Shown here: in pieces, positions 8,870 to 16,720 of the stretch
Numbering within the stretch: the first letter of the stretch is position 1
How the letters are laid out: each line of letters starts with the position of its first letter
Origin: G963676795 sp963677215
GTDB lineage: Bacteria > Desulfobacterota > Desulfuromonadia > Desulfuromonadales > Geopsychrobacteraceae
Length of the DNA stretch: 64,000 bases
NCBI GenBank assembly: GCA_963677215.1
Contig: OY781919.1
Location: 2,666,001-2,730,000 of the forward strand
Direction of reading: 5' to 3'
Position numbers and translations under genes: made by a program
Notes under the pieces: generated by a model
What the model was told of the DNA's origin: nothing
The model's input: the letters and a program-made list of their open reading frames with translations, nothing else
Database searches by the model: none

Positions 8870-9994
8870 TCAGGATTTTCTCCCTTTGGGTTTTTCGAGA
8901 TAATCTTCCAGAAACTGGGCCTTGAACGCCATGTAGTCGTTATTTTCGATTGCTTTTCGTGCGTCGGCCACCATGTTGAGGTAGAACCGGACGTTGTGAA
9001 TTGCGGCCAAGGTTGCCGAGAGGATCTCATTGGCATTGAACAGGTGGTGCAGGTAGGCCCTGGTGAAATTCCTACAGCAGTAGCAATCGCAGGACGCATC
9101 GACCGGGAAGAAGTCGCGCCGGAAATTGCGATTGGTCAGGCGGATCTTGCCGCGCCGGGTGAAGAGCGTCGCACTACGGGCGTAACGGGTCGGGATGACG
9201 CAATCGAACATATCCATGCCGCGTTCGATCGATTCGAGAATGTCTTCCGGCAGGCCGACCCCCATCAGGTAGCGCGGTTTGTTCTTCGGCATGAAGGGTT
9301 CCGTGTAGTCGACAACCTTTTTAAGCAGTTCGAGCCCCTCGCCAACGCTGACCCCGCCGATGGCATAGCCGGGGAAATTCATCGCGGTCAGTTCCTTGGC
9401 ACATTCACGGCGCAGATCGTCGTAGACGCTGCCCTGAATGATGCCGAACAGGGCTTGGTCTTCGCGGCTGTGATGCTTCAGGCAGCTTTCCGCCCAGCGC
9501 AGCGTCTTCATGATCGATTTTGCCGCGTAGTCGTGTGTCGCCGGGTAGGGGATGCATTCGTCGAAGGCCATGATGATGTCGGCCCCTAGATCGTTTTCGA
9601 TCTGCATTGCTTCTTTCGGGCCGAGGAAGATCTCTTCTCCAGTCACTTCATGACGGAAGTGAACTCCATCCTCACCGATTCGTTTCTTCGGCAATGAAAA
9701 AACCTGGAAGCCGCCACTGTCGGTCAGGATCGGCCGGTTCCAGTTCATGAACTTGTGCAGACCGCCTGCTTTTTTGACCAGGGCTTCTCCCGGTTTGAGG
9801 TGCAGGTGGTAGGTGTTGGAGAGGATGATCTGGGCCTCCGCCTCCTCAACCTGGGCCGGAGTCATGGCCTTGAGGGCGCCGTGGGTGCCGACCGGCATGA
9901 AAATGGGGGTTTCGATCGTGCCGTGCGGGGTTTGCAGGCGACCTCGCCGGGCGCGGCTGCCGGAATCTTCTTTTAAAAGCGTAAATTGAAACAT
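8870..9994 (-). CDS. tgt: tRNA-guanine transglycosylase paralogue (Tgt-like, copy 1)
   Basis: TIM-barrel tRNA-guanine transglycosylase of 374 residues, expected to exchange guanine-34 of GUN-anticodon tRNAs for a 7-deazaguanine in the queuosine pathway. It has LTDSGGFQVFSL, substrate-pocket motifs MAFDECIPYPAT and GGVSVGEG, the nucleophile region FDCVIPTR, and the zinc site CDCYCC with a downstream His. After PTR it reads YARSATLFT, where the copy at 47.2 kb has NARNGVLFT. ATG 9994 is chosen because GGAG lies nine bases upstream; 10009 and 10099 are alternatives. It stands alone, divergent from a Cas6-like gene. Whether both paralogues use preQ1 cannot be told. Confidence 0.88.
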   Translation of the reverse strand: MFQFTLLKEDSGSRARRGRLQTPHGTIETPIFMPVGTHGALKAMTPAQVEEAEAQIILSNTYHLHLKPGEALVKKAGGLHKFMNWNRPILTDSGGFQVFSLPKKRIGEDGVHFRHEVTGEEIFLGPKEAMQIENDLGADIIMAFDECIPYPATHDYAAKSIMKTLRWAESCLKHHSREDQALFGIIQGSVYDDLRRECAKELTAMNFPGYAIGGVSVGEGLELLKKVVDYTEPFMPKNKPRYLMGVGLPEDILESIERGMDMFDCVIPTRYARSATLFTRRGKIRLTNRNFRRDFFPVDASCDCYCCRNFTRAYLHHLFNANEILSATLAAIHNVRFYLNMVADARKAIENNDYMAFKAQFLEDYLEKPKGRKS

Positions 9995-10008
9995 GCGCTG
10001 GAACTCCA

Positions 10009-10036
10009 TTGTCTGATATAAACACTGACGTATAAC
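10009..10036 (+). promoter_or_regulatory. Possible promoter for the Cas6-like gene in the divergent gap
   Basis: TTGTCT and TATAAC are separated by 16 bases. The 80-base gap between the divergent tgt paralogue and the Cas6-like gene is AT-rich with repeated GATAT motifs, and must hold both promoters. Weak prediction. Confidence 0.3.
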
Positions 10037-10074
10037 AGATATCATATCACTGGTGCAATCGAATCGGAGGAATA

Positions 10075-11025
10075 ATGATCTATCAGGCCCCTTATCCATC
10101 GGAATTGGCAGGGCTGGAATATGTCAGATTATATCTATACCTGCGCATGGAGGAGGCTGTCAGCCTGCCTTCAGGGGCTATGCTTCAGCTGCGCCGTGAA
10201 TTGCTCTCCGCTCTGAAGCATATGGAGTTGGAGCGTGACATGGCAGCTCTGGAGACTCTGCGGCAGATTCTTGCACCTGCTCCCCCGCAGGATAAGGAGC
10301 TGTGTCGCCGGGTTCAGCGTCCTTCCGCCTCGTTGATTCTGTCTCCTGATCTTAGCCCTGATCAGTTGGCCGTCGGCTGCGAAATTTGTCTGCCGGTACT
10401 GTTGCTGGGTAGAGCCATCTCTTGGCTCCCGCAGCTTCTTGGACTGGTCGAGATTGTGGGGACGAACGGAATTCATAAGGGGCAGGGGCGCTTCAGATTG
10501 AATATTGTCGAAACTGAAGATCCGAGCGGGGTTCGGACCTTTCTCTGGCAGCAGGGGGAACCCCGTGCCGAGTTGACACCACCGGTCAGCGACCTTGGCT
10601 GGTGGCTAGACGGTCAGGGGTTGGCGCCAGAAACCCTGACGCTGGAGTTCCTTACGCCGGCACGTCTGCTGCGTGACCGTCGACCATTGTTCAGGGCAAA
10701 TTTTTCTGAACTGTTCCCTTTCATTCTGCGCCGGGTCAGTCAGGTTCTCGGGCAGCATCTGGAAACGGTTTCTATCGATACCCCTGACCATCTAATCGAT
10801 CAGGCAGCAACTCTGGCGGTTGTGGACTCTTCTCTGGAGTGGTTTGACTGGAGGTGCCTGAACCGTGACCAGGGAAAACAGGGCCTTGGTGGTCTGCTCG
10901 GGGCTATCCGCGTGGAAGGGGATGCCTTGGGAGACCTGTTCTGGATTCTCAAGCTGGGGGAACTGTTTCAGCTTGGCAAGGGCGCAGCCTTCGGGGCGGG
11001 ACGCTATCGGCTGAACAATGCTTGA
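10075..11025 (+). CDS. Orphan Cas6-like RAMP protein (PF10040-type)
   Basis: 316-residue protein whose C-terminal half resembles the Cas6 family of pre-crRNA processing RAMP endoribonucleases. It shows LTPARLLRDRRPLF, then LEWFDWRCLNRDQGK, then GGLLGAIRVEGD, and the glycine-rich end LGKGAAFGAGRYRL, in the order typical of PF10040. The start has a strong GGAGGAA site six bases before ATG. No CRISPR repeat array and no other cas gene was seen in the window, and it sits between housekeeping genes. It may be a domesticated RNA-binding or RNA-cleaving protein. The family call rests on motif recognition alone; function is unknown. Confidence 0.72.
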   Translation: MIYQAPYPSELAGLEYVRLYLYLRMEEAVSLPSGAMLQLRRELLSALKHMELERDMAALETLRQILAPAPPQDKELCRRVQRPSASLILSPDLSPDQLAVGCEICLPVLLLGRAISWLPQLLGLVEIVGTNGIHKGQGRFRLNIVETEDPSGVRTFLWQQGEPRAELTPPVSDLGWWLDGQGLAPETLTLEFLTPARLLRDRRPLFRANFSELFPFILRRVSQVLGQHLETVSIDTPDHLIDQAATLAVVDSSLEWFDWRCLNRDQGKQGLGGLLGAIRVEGDALGDLFWILKLGELFQLGKGAAFGAGRYRLNNA

Positions 11026-11140
11026 AACCCCGGTCAACAGCGGTTATTATCAAAATAGTTCTTTGGGATCGGCAGGTTATCATTTGTGGGGAACAGGCTT
11101 AAACGAGGTTTGCTGACTCATCTCGATTGGAGGAGTGCGG

Positions 11141-11521
11141 ATGTTCTGGTTCATTCTTTTGCTGTTGATTATCGGCGCCGGGTTCTACTTCTACAGCAGC
11201 ATGAAGGAAGTGGATGATGAAATCAAAGAGTCTCATCTTCACTCCCCACCGGGAAAGGTCGAGCCAGATGATCCCGTTACTCCTGACGTGGTTGTGGTCG
11301 TTGAGCCAGAAGTGGAGATCGGTGACGAGCCGGTGGCTGGAGCGCTTGAAACGGAGATTCTGCGCCTGGTGACGACGACCCCGGGAATGAAGCAGACCGA
11401 TCTTTATCCGCATCTGGCTGATGTGAACAGAAAAACTGTGCAGCAGACGGTCAAGGAGTTGGCAGATGCCGGACGCCTCTGCCGAGAAAAGAGCGGCAGC
11501 AGTTACCTGCTCTATCCATAA
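11141..11521 (+). CDS. Small membrane-anchored protein with C-terminal winged-helix-like domain
   Basis: 126-residue protein of unknown function. Residues about 1-20 form one membrane segment (MFWFILLLLIIGAGFYFYSS). An acidic, valine- and proline-rich linker follows (about 25-70). The tail (about 72-126) resembles a winged helix of the MarR/IclR type: ILRLVTTTPGMKQTDLYPHL, then VNRKTVQQTVKELADAGRL with a final beta-hairpin. ATG 11141 is chosen over GTG 11135 because GGAGG lies about seven bases upstream. It is 115 bases after the Cas6-like gene on the same strand, possibly cotranscribed. A membrane-tethered regulator is inferred. Confidence 0.7.
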   Translation: MFWFILLLLIIGAGFYFYSSMKEVDDEIKESHLHSPPGKVEPDDPVTPDVVVVVEPEVEIGDEPVAGALETEILRLVTTTPGMKQTDLYPHLADVNRKTVQQTVKELADAGRLCREKSGSSYLLYP

Positions 11522-11547
11522 ACCTGCTTCGTGAGTGGATCAGGATA

Positions 11548-11581
11548 CAAAAAAAGGGGCTGAATCCAGCCCCTTTTTTTG
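11548..11581. terminator. Bidirectional terminator between winged-helix gene and eno
   Basis: GGGGCTG and CAGCCCC pair around loop AATC, flanked by an A run at 11548-11555 and a T run at 11574-11580. It serves both convergent genes. Confidence 0.9.
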
Positions 11582-11596
11582 TATCTTTAAGCCTGT

Positions 11597-12883
11597 TTAT
11601 CTGAGGTTATAGAAGACCTCTTTACCATTGAAGACGGCGGTGTCATCCAGTTCGTCCTCAATACGCAGCAGCTGGTTGTACTTGCAGATGCGGTCGGTCC
11701 GACACAGAGAGCCGGTCTTGATCTGGCCGCAGTTGGTAGCCACGGCAAGATCCGCAATGGTGGTATCTTCTGTTTCGCCTGAGCGGTGAGAGGCAACGGC
11801 GGTGTAGCCAGCACGTTTGGCCATCTCGATCGCCTCCAGGGTTTCGGTCAGGGTGCCGATCTGGTTGACCTTGATCAGGATCGAGTTGGCGATCCCTTTT
11901 TCGATCCCTTCTTTGAGGATCTTGGTGTTGGTGACGAACAGGTCATCACCGACGATCTGGATCTTCTTGCCGAGCTTGTCGGTCATCAGCTTCCAGCCGT
12001 CCCAGTCGTTTTCTGCCAGGCCGTCTTCGATGGAGACGATCGGGTAACGGGAAATCAGGTCTGCGTAGAAGTCGACCATTTCGGCAGCGGTTTTTACCGG
12101 CTGTGCCTCATTTTCCAAGACATATTTGCCGTCTTTGTAAAGTTCCGACGCAGCAACATCGAGGGCCAGCAGAACTTCTTCGCCAGGTTTGTACCCTGCG
12201 GCAGTGATCGCTTCCATGATCACCTGAAGGGCTTCTTCGTTGCTCTTAAGGTCAGGAGCGAATCCGCCTTCATCGCCGACAGCCGTGTTGTAGCCCTTGT
12301 CTTTGAGGACCTTCTTCAAGGCATGGAAGATTTCCGCACCCATGCGCAGGGCTTCCTTGAAGCTTTCCGCACCGGCCGGCATGATCATGAACTCCTGAAT
12401 GTCGACGTTGTTGTCGGCATGCTCGCCTCCGTTGAGAATGTTCATCATCGGCAGTGGCAGTTCCTTGGCGTTGGCGCCACCTAGGTACTGGTAAAGGGGC
12501 AGACCTGAATCCTCTGCAGCGGCCTTGGCGCAGGCCATGGAAACACCGAGCAGAGCGTTGGCTCCCAGGTTGCTCTTGAAGTCAGTGCCGTCGAGGGCCA
12601 GCAGTTTACGGTCGATGCCGATCTGGTCGGTGATTTCCCAGCCGATCAGCTCTGGTGCGATGATGTCGTTGACGTGTTGTACGGCTTTGAGGACACCCTT
12701 GCCGAGATAGCGTTCTTTGTCACCGTCTCTCAATTCAAGAGCTTCACGTTCACCAGTCGAGGCTCCACTTGGTACGGCAGTACGGCCGATGACACCGGTT
12801 TCCAGTGCAACTTCAACTTCAACGGTCGGATTGCCGCGTGAGTCAAGAATTTCACGGGCGTAGATATCAATGATTTCACTCAT
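11597..12883 (-). CDS. eno: Enolase
   Basis: Phosphopyruvate hydratase, converting 2-phosphoglycerate to phosphoenolpyruvate in glycolysis and gluconeogenesis. 428 residues, the usual length, starting MSEIIDIYAREILDSRGNPT. Metal and active-site regions are intact: SIEDGLAENDWDGWK, IVGDDLFVTN, and the loop ASHRSGETEDTTIADLAV. An in-frame GTG-type extension to 12901 is rejected because the ATG at 12883 is preceded by AAGGGGG and fits the family start. The gene is monocistronic, divergent from ilvD, and converges on the winged-helix gene at a shared terminator. Confidence 0.98.
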   Translation of the reverse strand: MSEIIDIYAREILDSRGNPTVEVEVALETGVIGRTAVPSGASTGEREALELRDGDKERYLGKGVLKAVQHVNDIIAPELIGWEITDQIGIDRKLLALDGTDFKSNLGANALLGVSMACAKAAAEDSGLPLYQYLGGANAKELPLPMMNILNGGEHADNNVDIQEFMIMPAGAESFKEALRMGAEIFHALKKVLKDKGYNTAVGDEGGFAPDLKSNEEALQVIMEAITAAGYKPGEEVLLALDVAASELYKDGKYVLENEAQPVKTAAEMVDFYADLISRYPIVSIEDGLAENDWDGWKLMTDKLGKKIQIVGDDLFVTNTKILKEGIEKGIANSILIKVNQIGTLTETLEAIEMAKRAGYTAVASHRSGETEDTTIADLAVATNCGQIKTGSLCRTDRICKYNQLLRIEDELDDTAVFNGKEVFYNLR

Positions 12884-13129
12884 TACAGACCCCCTTGTCA
12901 CAATAAGGTCGAAAGGTTTATGGTACGGGTAATTTTTGCAAATCCTGTTTTATGAAACGCGCACAGTTATAACATATACCATAAGAAATGGTAGCCGTTT
13001 TTTAATCTGTCAAATTGAGGAACAATCTATCTTTGTCTGCACGCTATGTCGCGCATTGAGTCAGGTTTCTGAACCGTAAGCCGACGGATAAAATGCCTTT
13101 GTCGGTAGAGCTGTTCACGGGATAAAAAC

Positions 13130-13158
13130 TTGACCCTCTTATGGAATAAAAGTAAACT
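13130..13158 (+). promoter_or_regulatory. Predicted sigma-70 promoter for ilvD
   Basis: TTGACC and TAAACT with 17-base spacing, 37 bases before the ilvD ATG. The rest of the 311-base eno-ilvD gap is AT-rich; an imperfect ACCATAAGAAATGGT palindrome lies near 12980, and no gene is apparent. Confidence 0.45.
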
Positions 13159-13194
13159 CAGCGACTTATTTGACACCGTAAGGAGATAACATAT

Positions 13195-15027
13195 ATGGCA
13201 AGAACACTCAGAAGCGCAACCAGTCGGCACGGCAGACTTATGGCCGGTGCTCGTTCCCTGTGGAAAGCTAACGGTATGACAGAAGGGCAGATGGACAAGC
13301 CCGTTATTGCCATAGCCAACTCATTTACCCAGTTCGTTCCCGGTCACGTTCACCTGCACAGCGTCGGGCAGCGCATCAAGAAGCGCATCGAGGAGGCGGG
13401 CTGCTTTGCTGCCGAGTTCGATACCATCGCTATTGATGATGGCATTGCCATGGGTCATGGCGGGATGCTCTATTCCCTGCCTTCTCGGGAGATTATCGCC
13501 GACAGCGTTGAGTATATGGTCAATGCCCACTGTGCTGACGCGCTGGTCTGCATCTCGAACTGTGACAAGATCACTCCGGGTATGCTAATGGCTGCCATGC
13601 GCATCAATATCCCTGTGGTTTTCGTCTCTGGCGGTCCTATGGAAGCCGGTAAGGTTGACGACAAGAGTCTCGACCTCATCGATGCCATGATCATGGCCGG
13701 TGATGAATCGGTATCGGACGATGAGCTCTCGCGTGTTGAGAATTCCGCCTGTCCGACCTGTGGTTCCTGTAGCGGGATGTTCACTGCCAACTCGATGAAT
13801 TGTCTGGTTGAGGCCTTAGGTCTCGGTCTGCCTGGTAACGGGACGACCCTGGCGACCCACAGCGAGCGGGCTAACCTGTTCGACCGCGCTGCTGACCTGA
13901 TTGTTGAACTGGCGGATCGCTATTACATGCAGGAGGATGATTCCGTACTGCCGCGTGCCATCGCCACCAAAAAAGCCTTTGAAAATGCCATGGCTCTCGA
14001 TATTGCCATGGGCGGTTCGACCAACACCATCCTGCACATCCTGGCCGTTGCCCAGTCAGGCGATGTCGATTTTACCCTGAACGATATCGATCGTCTCAGC
14101 CGTGTGGTTCCCTGTCTTTGCAAGGTCGCTCCGAACTCGCAGAAATATCATATTGAAGACGTCCATCGTGCCGGTGGTATCTTCGGTATCCTAGGTGAGC
14201 TCGACCGTGCCGGTTTGATCGATTCTTCCGCTGGCCGCATAGATGCTCCAACTCTGACCGATGCTCTGAATCAGTGGGATATTGCCCGTGAGAGCGCAAC
14301 CGAAAGAGCCAACGAGTTCTACCGTGCCGCTCCTGGTGGTGGTCGTAACCTCGAAATGGGCAGTCAGTCGGCCCGCTATAAAGAGGTTGATGTTGACCGC
14401 GACAACGGCTGTATCCGCAATTTGGCTAACGCCTATACCGTAGATGGTGGTCTCGCTGTTTTGTTCGGTAATATTGCTGAAGCTGGTGCCGTGGTCAAAA
14501 CCGCCGGTGTCGACGAATCGATCTTCACCTTCTCAGGGACTGCCAAGGTTTTTGATTCTCAGGATGACGCTGTTGAGGGAATTCTGGGCGGCAAGATTGT
14601 TGCCGGCGATGTCGTCGTCATCCGCTATGAAGGTCCTAAGGGCGGTCCTGGTATGCAGGAGATGCTCTATCCGACCAGCTATCTTAAGTCGATGAAGCTA
14701 GGCAAGGCCTGTGCCCTGCTGACTGACGGCCGTTTCTCCGGCGGCACCTCCGGTCTGTCGATCGGCCATGCATCACCTGAGGCGGCTTCCGGTGGCGCTA
14801 TCGGGCTGGTTCGCGAAGGGGATATCATTGATATTAATATCCCTGAGCGTACGCTGAATCTGCGTGTTGATGAAAGTGAACTGGCCAAGCGTCGTGCTGA
14901 AGAGGATGCCAAGGGACGTGACAGCTGGAAACCCCAGCGTGTGCGTGAGGTCAGTCCGGCCCTCAAGGCCTATGCTTACCTTGCCTCCAGTGCTGACAAG
15001 GGGGCGGTCAGGGTTCTTCCTGAGTAA
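13195..15027 (+). CDS. ilvD: Dihydroxy-acid dehydratase
   Basis: Iron-sulfur dehydratase converting 2,3-dihydroxy-isovalerate and its methyl homologue to the 2-keto acids in valine, isoleucine and leucine synthesis. 610 residues, similar in length to the E. coli-type enzyme. Cluster ligands are visible in SNCDKITPGMLM and CPTCGSCSGMFTANSMNC. The C-terminal barrel has LTDGRFSGGTSGLSIGHASPEA. ATG 13195 follows AAGGAGATAACATAT. It is separated from ilvBN (29.8 kb) and is followed by a hairpin, so it is likely transcribed alone. Confidence 0.97.
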   Translation: MARTLRSATSRHGRLMAGARSLWKANGMTEGQMDKPVIAIANSFTQFVPGHVHLHSVGQRIKKRIEEAGCFAAEFDTIAIDDGIAMGHGGMLYSLPSREIIADSVEYMVNAHCADALVCISNCDKITPGMLMAAMRINIPVVFVSGGPMEAGKVDDKSLDLIDAMIMAGDESVSDDELSRVENSACPTCGSCSGMFTANSMNCLVEALGLGLPGNGTTLATHSERANLFDRAADLIVELADRYYMQEDDSVLPRAIATKKAFENAMALDIAMGGSTNTILHILAVAQSGDVDFTLNDIDRLSRVVPCLCKVAPNSQKYHIEDVHRAGGIFGILGELDRAGLIDSSAGRIDAPTLTDALNQWDIARESATERANEFYRAAPGGGRNLEMGSQSARYKEVDVDRDNGCIRNLANAYTVDGGLAVLFGNIAEAGAVVKTAGVDESIFTFSGTAKVFDSQDDAVEGILGGKIVAGDVVVIRYEGPKGGPGMQEMLYPTSYLKSMKLGKACALLTDGRFSGGTSGLSIGHASPEAASGGAIGLVREGDIIDINIPERTLNLRVDESELAKRRAEEDAKGRDSWKPQRVREVSPALKAYAYLASSADKGAVRVLPE

Positions 15028-15042
15028 CCTTTGCTGGAATCA

Positions 15043-15080
15043 AAGAGCTGGATGATTGATAAGTTGTCCAGCTCTTGTTT
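15043..15080 (+). terminator. Possible terminator after ilvD
   Basis: AAGAGCTGGA (15043-15052) pairs perfectly with TCCAGCTCTT (15067-15076) around a 14-base loop, followed by GTTT. The T tract is short, so termination may be leaky. Confidence 0.55.
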
Positions 15081-15090
15081 GCTATGCCGC

Positions 15091-15119
15091 TTGGTTTTGT
15101 GCTGGCGTTGCTTTATATC
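15091..15119 (+). promoter_or_regulatory. Predicted sigma-70 promoter for ahcY
   Basis: TTGGTT and TATATC with 17-base spacing, 75 bases before the ahcY start. The leader between them shows no SAH-riboswitch consensus. Confidence 0.4.
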
Positions 15120-15193
15120 TGTACCTGTACAACCGTGGATCGGCTTTTGCGGTTGAAGTTTTGGCTGTCAAAACAACAAGGAGAACATAAGAC

Positions 15194-16633
15194 GTGTCTA
15201 CTTTCAGTGACTTTAAAGTTAAAGATCTTTCTCTGGCTCTCTGGGGACGTAAGGAAATCGAACTTGCCCAGGTTGAAATGCCTGGCCTGATGGCTCTGCG
15301 TGAAGAATATGCCGGCGAATTTCCGCTCAAAGGGGCCCGGATTTCAGGCTCCCTGCATATGACAATTCAGACCGCGGTACTGATAGAGACTCTGGTCGAG
15401 CTTGGTGCCCGTGTGCGCTGGTGCTCCTGTAATATTTTCTCAACTCAGGATCATGCCGCTGCTGCTGTTGCTGTCGGTCCCAAGGGAACCGTCGAAAACC
15501 CTCAGGGTGTTCCAGTCTTTGCCTGGAAGGGTGAAAACCTGAAGGAATATTGGTGGTGTACCGAGCAGACCCTGGTCTGGCCTGATGGTGAGTTGCCTAA
15601 CATGATTCTCGACGATGGTGGCGATGCGACCATGTTTGTTCTGAAGGGGAGCGAGTGGGAAAAGGCTGGCGTGCCTGAGGTTTCCGAAAACGATCCGGAA
15701 GACTGGCGTGAGCTTGTCGCGGCACTGAAGAAATCGATCGGTGAAGGTTCCAGCCTCTGGACTCAGACCGCTGCTTCGATCAAGGGCGTGACCGAAGAGA
15801 CCACTACCGGTGTTCACCGTCTCTACCAGATGGCTGCAGAAGGGACTCTGAAATTCCCGGCTATGAACGTCAACGATTCGGTCACCAAGTCGAAGTTCGA
15901 CAACGTCTACGGCTGTCGTCACTCGCTGGTTGACGGCATCATGCGCGCGACCGATGTCATGCTCTCCGGTAAGGTTGCTGTTGTCTGCGGCTATGGCGAT
16001 GTCGGTAAGGGCTGTTGCCAGTCGCTGCGAGGTCAGGGGGCCCGTGTCATTGTCACCGAGATCGACCCGATCTGTGCACTTCAGGCCCTGATGGAAGGCT
16101 ATGAAGTCAAGCGGGTTGAAGATGTCCTGGACTATGCCGATCTCTATGTGACTACCACAGGCAACATGAACGTTATCACCCTGGAGCATATGCGTCAGAT
16201 GAAGAACAATGCGATTGTCGGTAATATCGGTCACTTCGATAATGAGATCGAAATGGCAGCGATGGAGAAGGATACAACCGTCAAGTGCGAAAACATCAAG
16301 CCACAGGTCGATCGCTGGATCTTTGAAGATGGCCATGGGGTTATCGTTCTGGCTGAGGGACGTCTGCTCAATCTGGGCTGTGCAACCGGTCATCCGAGCT
16401 TCGTCATGTCCAATTCCTTCACCAACCAGGTCATGGCGCAGATCGAGCTTTACAACAACGCCGGTAGCTACGAGAACAAGGTCTATGTTCTGCCCAAGGC
16501 GTTGGATGAAAAGGTGGCCAGACTGCACCTCGACAAGCTTGGTGCAAAGCTCACCGTATTGACCGACGAGCAGTCCAAGTATCTTGGGATTCCGGTGGCC
16601 GGACCGTACAAGCCGGATACCTATCGCTATTAA
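15194..16633 (+). CDS. ahcY: Adenosylhomocysteinase
   Basis: NAD-dependent S-adenosyl-L-homocysteine hydrolase, producing adenosine and homocysteine and so relieving product inhibition of methyltransferases. 479 residues, the long bacterial form. Substrate and NAD motifs are present: SCNIFSTQDHAAAA, DSVTKSKFDNVYGCRHSL, the Rossmann loop VCGYGDVGKGCCQSLRG, and the C-terminal GPYKPDTYRY. The start is GTG at 15194 with AAGGAG about ten bases upstream. It is monocistronic between a hairpin and a strong terminator. Regulation is not evident. Confidence 0.97.
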   Translation: MSTFSDFKVKDLSLALWGRKEIELAQVEMPGLMALREEYAGEFPLKGARISGSLHMTIQTAVLIETLVELGARVRWCSCNIFSTQDHAAAAVAVGPKGTVENPQGVPVFAWKGENLKEYWWCTEQTLVWPDGELPNMILDDGGDATMFVLKGSEWEKAGVPEVSENDPEDWRELVAALKKSIGEGSSLWTQTAASIKGVTEETTTGVHRLYQMAAEGTLKFPAMNVNDSVTKSKFDNVYGCRHSLVDGIMRATDVMLSGKVAVVCGYGDVGKGCCQSLRGQGARVIVTEIDPICALQALMEGYEVKRVEDVLDYADLYVTTTGNMNVITLEHMRQMKNNAIVGNIGHFDNEIEMAAMEKDTTVKCENIKPQVDRWIFEDGHGVIVLAEGRLLNLGCATGHPSFVMSNSFTNQVMAQIELYNNAGSYENKVYVLPKALDEKVARLHLDKLGAKLTVLTDEQSKYLGIPVAGPYKPDTYRY

Positions 16634-16654
16634 GCCAGATAATTCTGAACTGTA

Positions 16655-16690
16655 AAAAAGCCCTCTGTGTCAAACACAGAGGGCTTTTTA
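16655..16690. terminator. Bidirectional terminator after ahcY
   Basis: AAAAAGCCCTCTGTGT (16655-16670) and its perfect complement (16674-16689) form a 16-bp stem with loop CAA. A and T tails allow use from both strands, including by the decayed kinase gene on the minus strand. Confidence 0.93.
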
Positions 16691-16720
16691 TTTGTTGGGT
16701 TCGGGAGCCTTTTCGGATGG

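Noticed and set aside
10075..11025. Active CRISPR locus around the Cas6-like gene
   Set aside because: No direct-repeat array with regular spacers and no other cas gene was found in the window.
15028..15193. Possible SAH riboswitch upstream of ahcY
   Set aside because: The leader lacks the conserved SAH-riboswitch core. Only an ordinary promoter and the ilvD hairpin are seen.
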